From positions 59,848-123,847 of the forward strand of contig NZ_JAOEJU010000019.1 in NCBI RefSeq assembly GCF_025447595.1: a DNA stretch of 64,000 nucleotides, written 5' to 3'. This document shows, piece by piece, positions 62,502 through 64,000 of this stretch. The translations under genes and the position numbers were made by a program. The notes under the pieces are model-generated. The model was not told the DNA's origin. It worked only from the letters and a program-made list of their open reading frames with translations, and searched no databases. The DNA is from Pseudomonas koreensis. GTDB lineage: Bacteria; Pseudomonadota; Gammaproteobacteria; Pseudomonadales; Pseudomonadaceae. Within the stretch, counting starts at the first letter, position 1. The number at the start of each line of letters is the position of its first letter.

Positions 62502-64000
62502 TCAGCTATAGACACGGCCAAGGAGCTGCCGATGGCTTTCAAACTGATCGAGCACATCGCGCGTGATCTGATCCTGTGTGAAACCCATCAGGTCGTAGTC
62601 CTGGCTGCCGTTGTGCAGGTACACCTCGGCGCGGTAGAAACGCTGGCGCGCTTCATCGGACTGAACCGACTCGCTCGGAGTGGCCAGGTAGCCGTCCAGG
62701 CTCACTTCGTAGACAAAAGGGTTACCCTCTTCCATTTCGATCCGCACACCCATGCAGCGCTTGGACTTGCCCAGCAGCGTCTGCACTTCCAGACCCTGTG
62801 CACGCATTTGCGCAGCGGCATCTTCCAGCGCCGGGCTGACGTGTTTATCCATGAAGCGCTGAACCACCGATTGGCTCGGTTGCAGATCCAGCTGAGTCAG
62901 ACGCTCGCTGAAACCACGACGACCGCGTTCGGCCAGTTGCGCTTGCTCCTGTTCGATCTGCGTGTCCTGGCGCATTGCCTTGTGCAGGCCGAACATGAAG
63001 AACACCAGCACCACCGAGAACGGCAGACCGGCCAGCACCACCATGGTTTGCATGGCTTCGAAGTTACCGGCGAACAGCAGGCCGATGGTCACCAGCGTGA
63101 TCACGACCGACCAGAAGATCCGCAGCCAGTGCGGGGCGTCTTCGTCGACGTTGCCGCCCTTGCAGGACAAGTTCGCCATCATTACCGCGCCAGAGTCGGC
63201 CGGAGTAAGGAACAGCACGAAACCGACGAAGATCGACACGCCGATCACGACTTTCGACGCCGGGTAGTGTTCCAGCAACTGATAGATCGCCATCGACGGC
63301 TGTTCCAGCGCCGTCTTGCCGAGTTCCACCGCGCCGTGGTTCATCACCAGATCCAGCGCCGAGTTACCGAAGATCGACAGCCACGCCAGGGTGAAACCCA
63401 GCGGAATCAGCAGCACGCCAGCCACCAGTTCACGCACGGTACGACCACGGGAAATACGCGCGATGAACATGCCGACGAACGGGGCCCAGGAAATCCACCA
63501 TGCCCAGTAGAACAGAGTCCACAGGCCCAGCCAGCGGTCGGACTTCTCGCCGTCGCCTTCATAGACGTACAGGTCGAAAGTCTTCAGCACCACGCCGTTG
63601 AGATAGTCGCCGATGTTCTGCACGAAGCCGTTGAGCAGGTGCAGGGTCGGGCCGAACAGCAGGACGAAAATCAGCAGGCCGCTGAACAGAATGATGTTGA
63701 GGTTGGACAGACGACGGATGCCGTTTTCCACACCGGACACGGCAGCGATGGTCGCCACGGTGCTCATCACGATGATCACGATCAGCAGGTTGGTGTTGCT
63801 GTGCTCCATGCCGAACAGGTTTTCCAGGCCCGAAGACACTTGCAGCGAGCCGATCCCCAGGTTGGTCACCAGACCCAGCAGGGTCACGAACATGCCGAAG
63901 CCGTCTACCGCGTGACCGGCCGCGCCCTTGACCCAGCGCTCACCTGCCAGCGGGTACAGCGCCGAACGCAGCGCCAGGGGCTGGTTGTGACGGTAAGCAA
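62502..64000 (-). CDS. betT: BCCT-family choline transporter BetT, 5'-truncated by the window
   Basis: The frame is open to the right window edge, so the N-terminal part lies outside. The visible ~499 residues include BCCT-family helices (GIRRLSNLNIILFSGLLIF; WWISWAPFVGMFIARISRGR, with the conserved Trp-rich segment), then GVSIFVGFVLFLTPADSGAVM. A long cytoplasmic C-terminal tail of about 150 residues (from KAMRQDTQIEQEQ) ends RVYS. BetT-type carriers bring in choline, and the tail is often osmosensory. It is convergent with cbcV, as in the PA5375-PA5376 arrangement. Confidence 0.93.
   Translation of the reverse strand, partial: AYRHNQPLALRSALYPLAGERWVKGAAGHAVDGFGMFVTLLGLVTNLGIGSLQVSSGLENLFGMEHSNTNLLIVIIVMSTVATIAAVSGVENGIRRLSNLNIILFSGLLIFVLLFGPTLHLLNGFVQNIGDYLNGVVLKTFDLYVYEGDGEKSDRWLGLWTLFYWAWWISWAPFVGMFIARISRGRTVRELVAGVLLIPLGFTLAWLSIFGNSALDLVMNHGAVELGKTALEQPSMAIYQLLEHYPASKVVIGVSIFVGFVLFLTPADSGAVMMANLSCKGGNVDEDAPHWLRIFWSVVITLVTIGLLFAGNFEAMQTMVVLAGLPFSVVLVFFMFGLHKAMRQDTQIEQEQAQLAERGRRGFSERLTQLDLQPSQSVVQRFMDKHVSPALEDAAAQMRAQGLEVQTLLGKSKRCMGVRIEMEEGNPFVYEVSLDGYLATPSESVQSDEARQRFYRAEVYLHNGSQDYDLMGFTQDQITRDVLDQFESHRQLLGRVYS

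Overview
The window is a GC-rich chromosomal segment of a Pseudomonas, most likely of the P. fluorescens group. The evidence is the gene content (gbcAB, dgcAB, soxBDAG, cdhR-caiX-cdhCAB, gbdR, cbcXWV and betT in the order known from the P. aeruginosa PA5375-PA5421 region), the codon use, and many REP/REPIN repeats of the type common in fluorescent pseudomonads (core GCGAGCAAGCTCGC and variants). I see no tRNA, rRNA, insertion sequence, prophage or CRISPR array.

Layout. 1-2148: end of a CBS/DUF294 nucleotidyltransferase-like signalling gene and a DnaQ-like exonuclease. 2215-7761: an iron-uptake locus with an ECF sigma factor, FecR-type anti-sigma, TonB-dependent receptor, PepSY membrane protein and small membrane protein, arranged like FoxI-FoxR-FoxA-FoxB. 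7922-16503: housekeeping and envelope genes (glutathione transferase, creD, an acyltransferase-3 gene, creC, creB, a RimK-type protease, a lysophospholipid acyltransferase, a DUF2780 protein and a small exported protein). 16515-31566: the lower choline/glycine-betaine pathway (fdhA, purU, soxGADB, glyA, a TraX-like gene, ltaE, an SDR gene, gbcB, gbcA). 31677-38432: a three-gene unit of metallophosphoesterase, membrane di-haem cytochrome c, and a cholesterol-oxidase-like GMC flavoprotein fused to an alpha/beta hydrolase. 38433-39521: a gene-free kilobase with long degenerate tandem repeats carrying perfect TTATCCACA (DnaA-box) sequences. 39522-47288: the dimethylglycine operon (dipeptidase, DUF5943-type gene, dgcA, dgcB, etfA, etfB). 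47523-49147: a LprI-type protein, a RelE/XRE toxin-antitoxin pair and a DUF3010 protein. 49288-55233: carnitine catabolism (cdhR, caiX, cdhC, cdhA, cdhB) ending in a gamma-butyrobetaine dioxygenase. 55592-64000: a small ORF, gbdR, serine dehydratase, the choline/betaine ABC transporter cbcXWV and the choline transporter betT (cut by the window edge).

How the genes work together. BetT and CbcXWV import choline and betaine, and CaiX captures carnitine. Gamma-butyrobetaine is hydroxylated to carnitine. CdhA, CdhC and CdhB turn carnitine into glycine betaine. GbcAB, DgcAB (with EtfAB) and SoxBDAG remove the three methyl groups to give glycine. FdhA and PurU deal with the formaldehyde and formyl-folate produced. 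GlyA and Sda carry glycine through serine to pyruvate. GbdR and CdhR are the expected regulators. A 21-bp tandem direct repeat upstream of cbcX, with a weaker relative between gbcB and gbcA, is a candidate GbdR operator.

Main points for a second look are the DnaA-box repeat cluster, the GMC/alpha-beta-hydrolase fusion with an apparent cysteine nucleophile and its cytochrome and phosphoesterase neighbours, a 158-bp imperfect palindrome upstream of creB, two candidate small RNAs flanking gbdR, a toxin-antitoxin promoter that looks leaderless, and REPINs placed inside catabolic operons.
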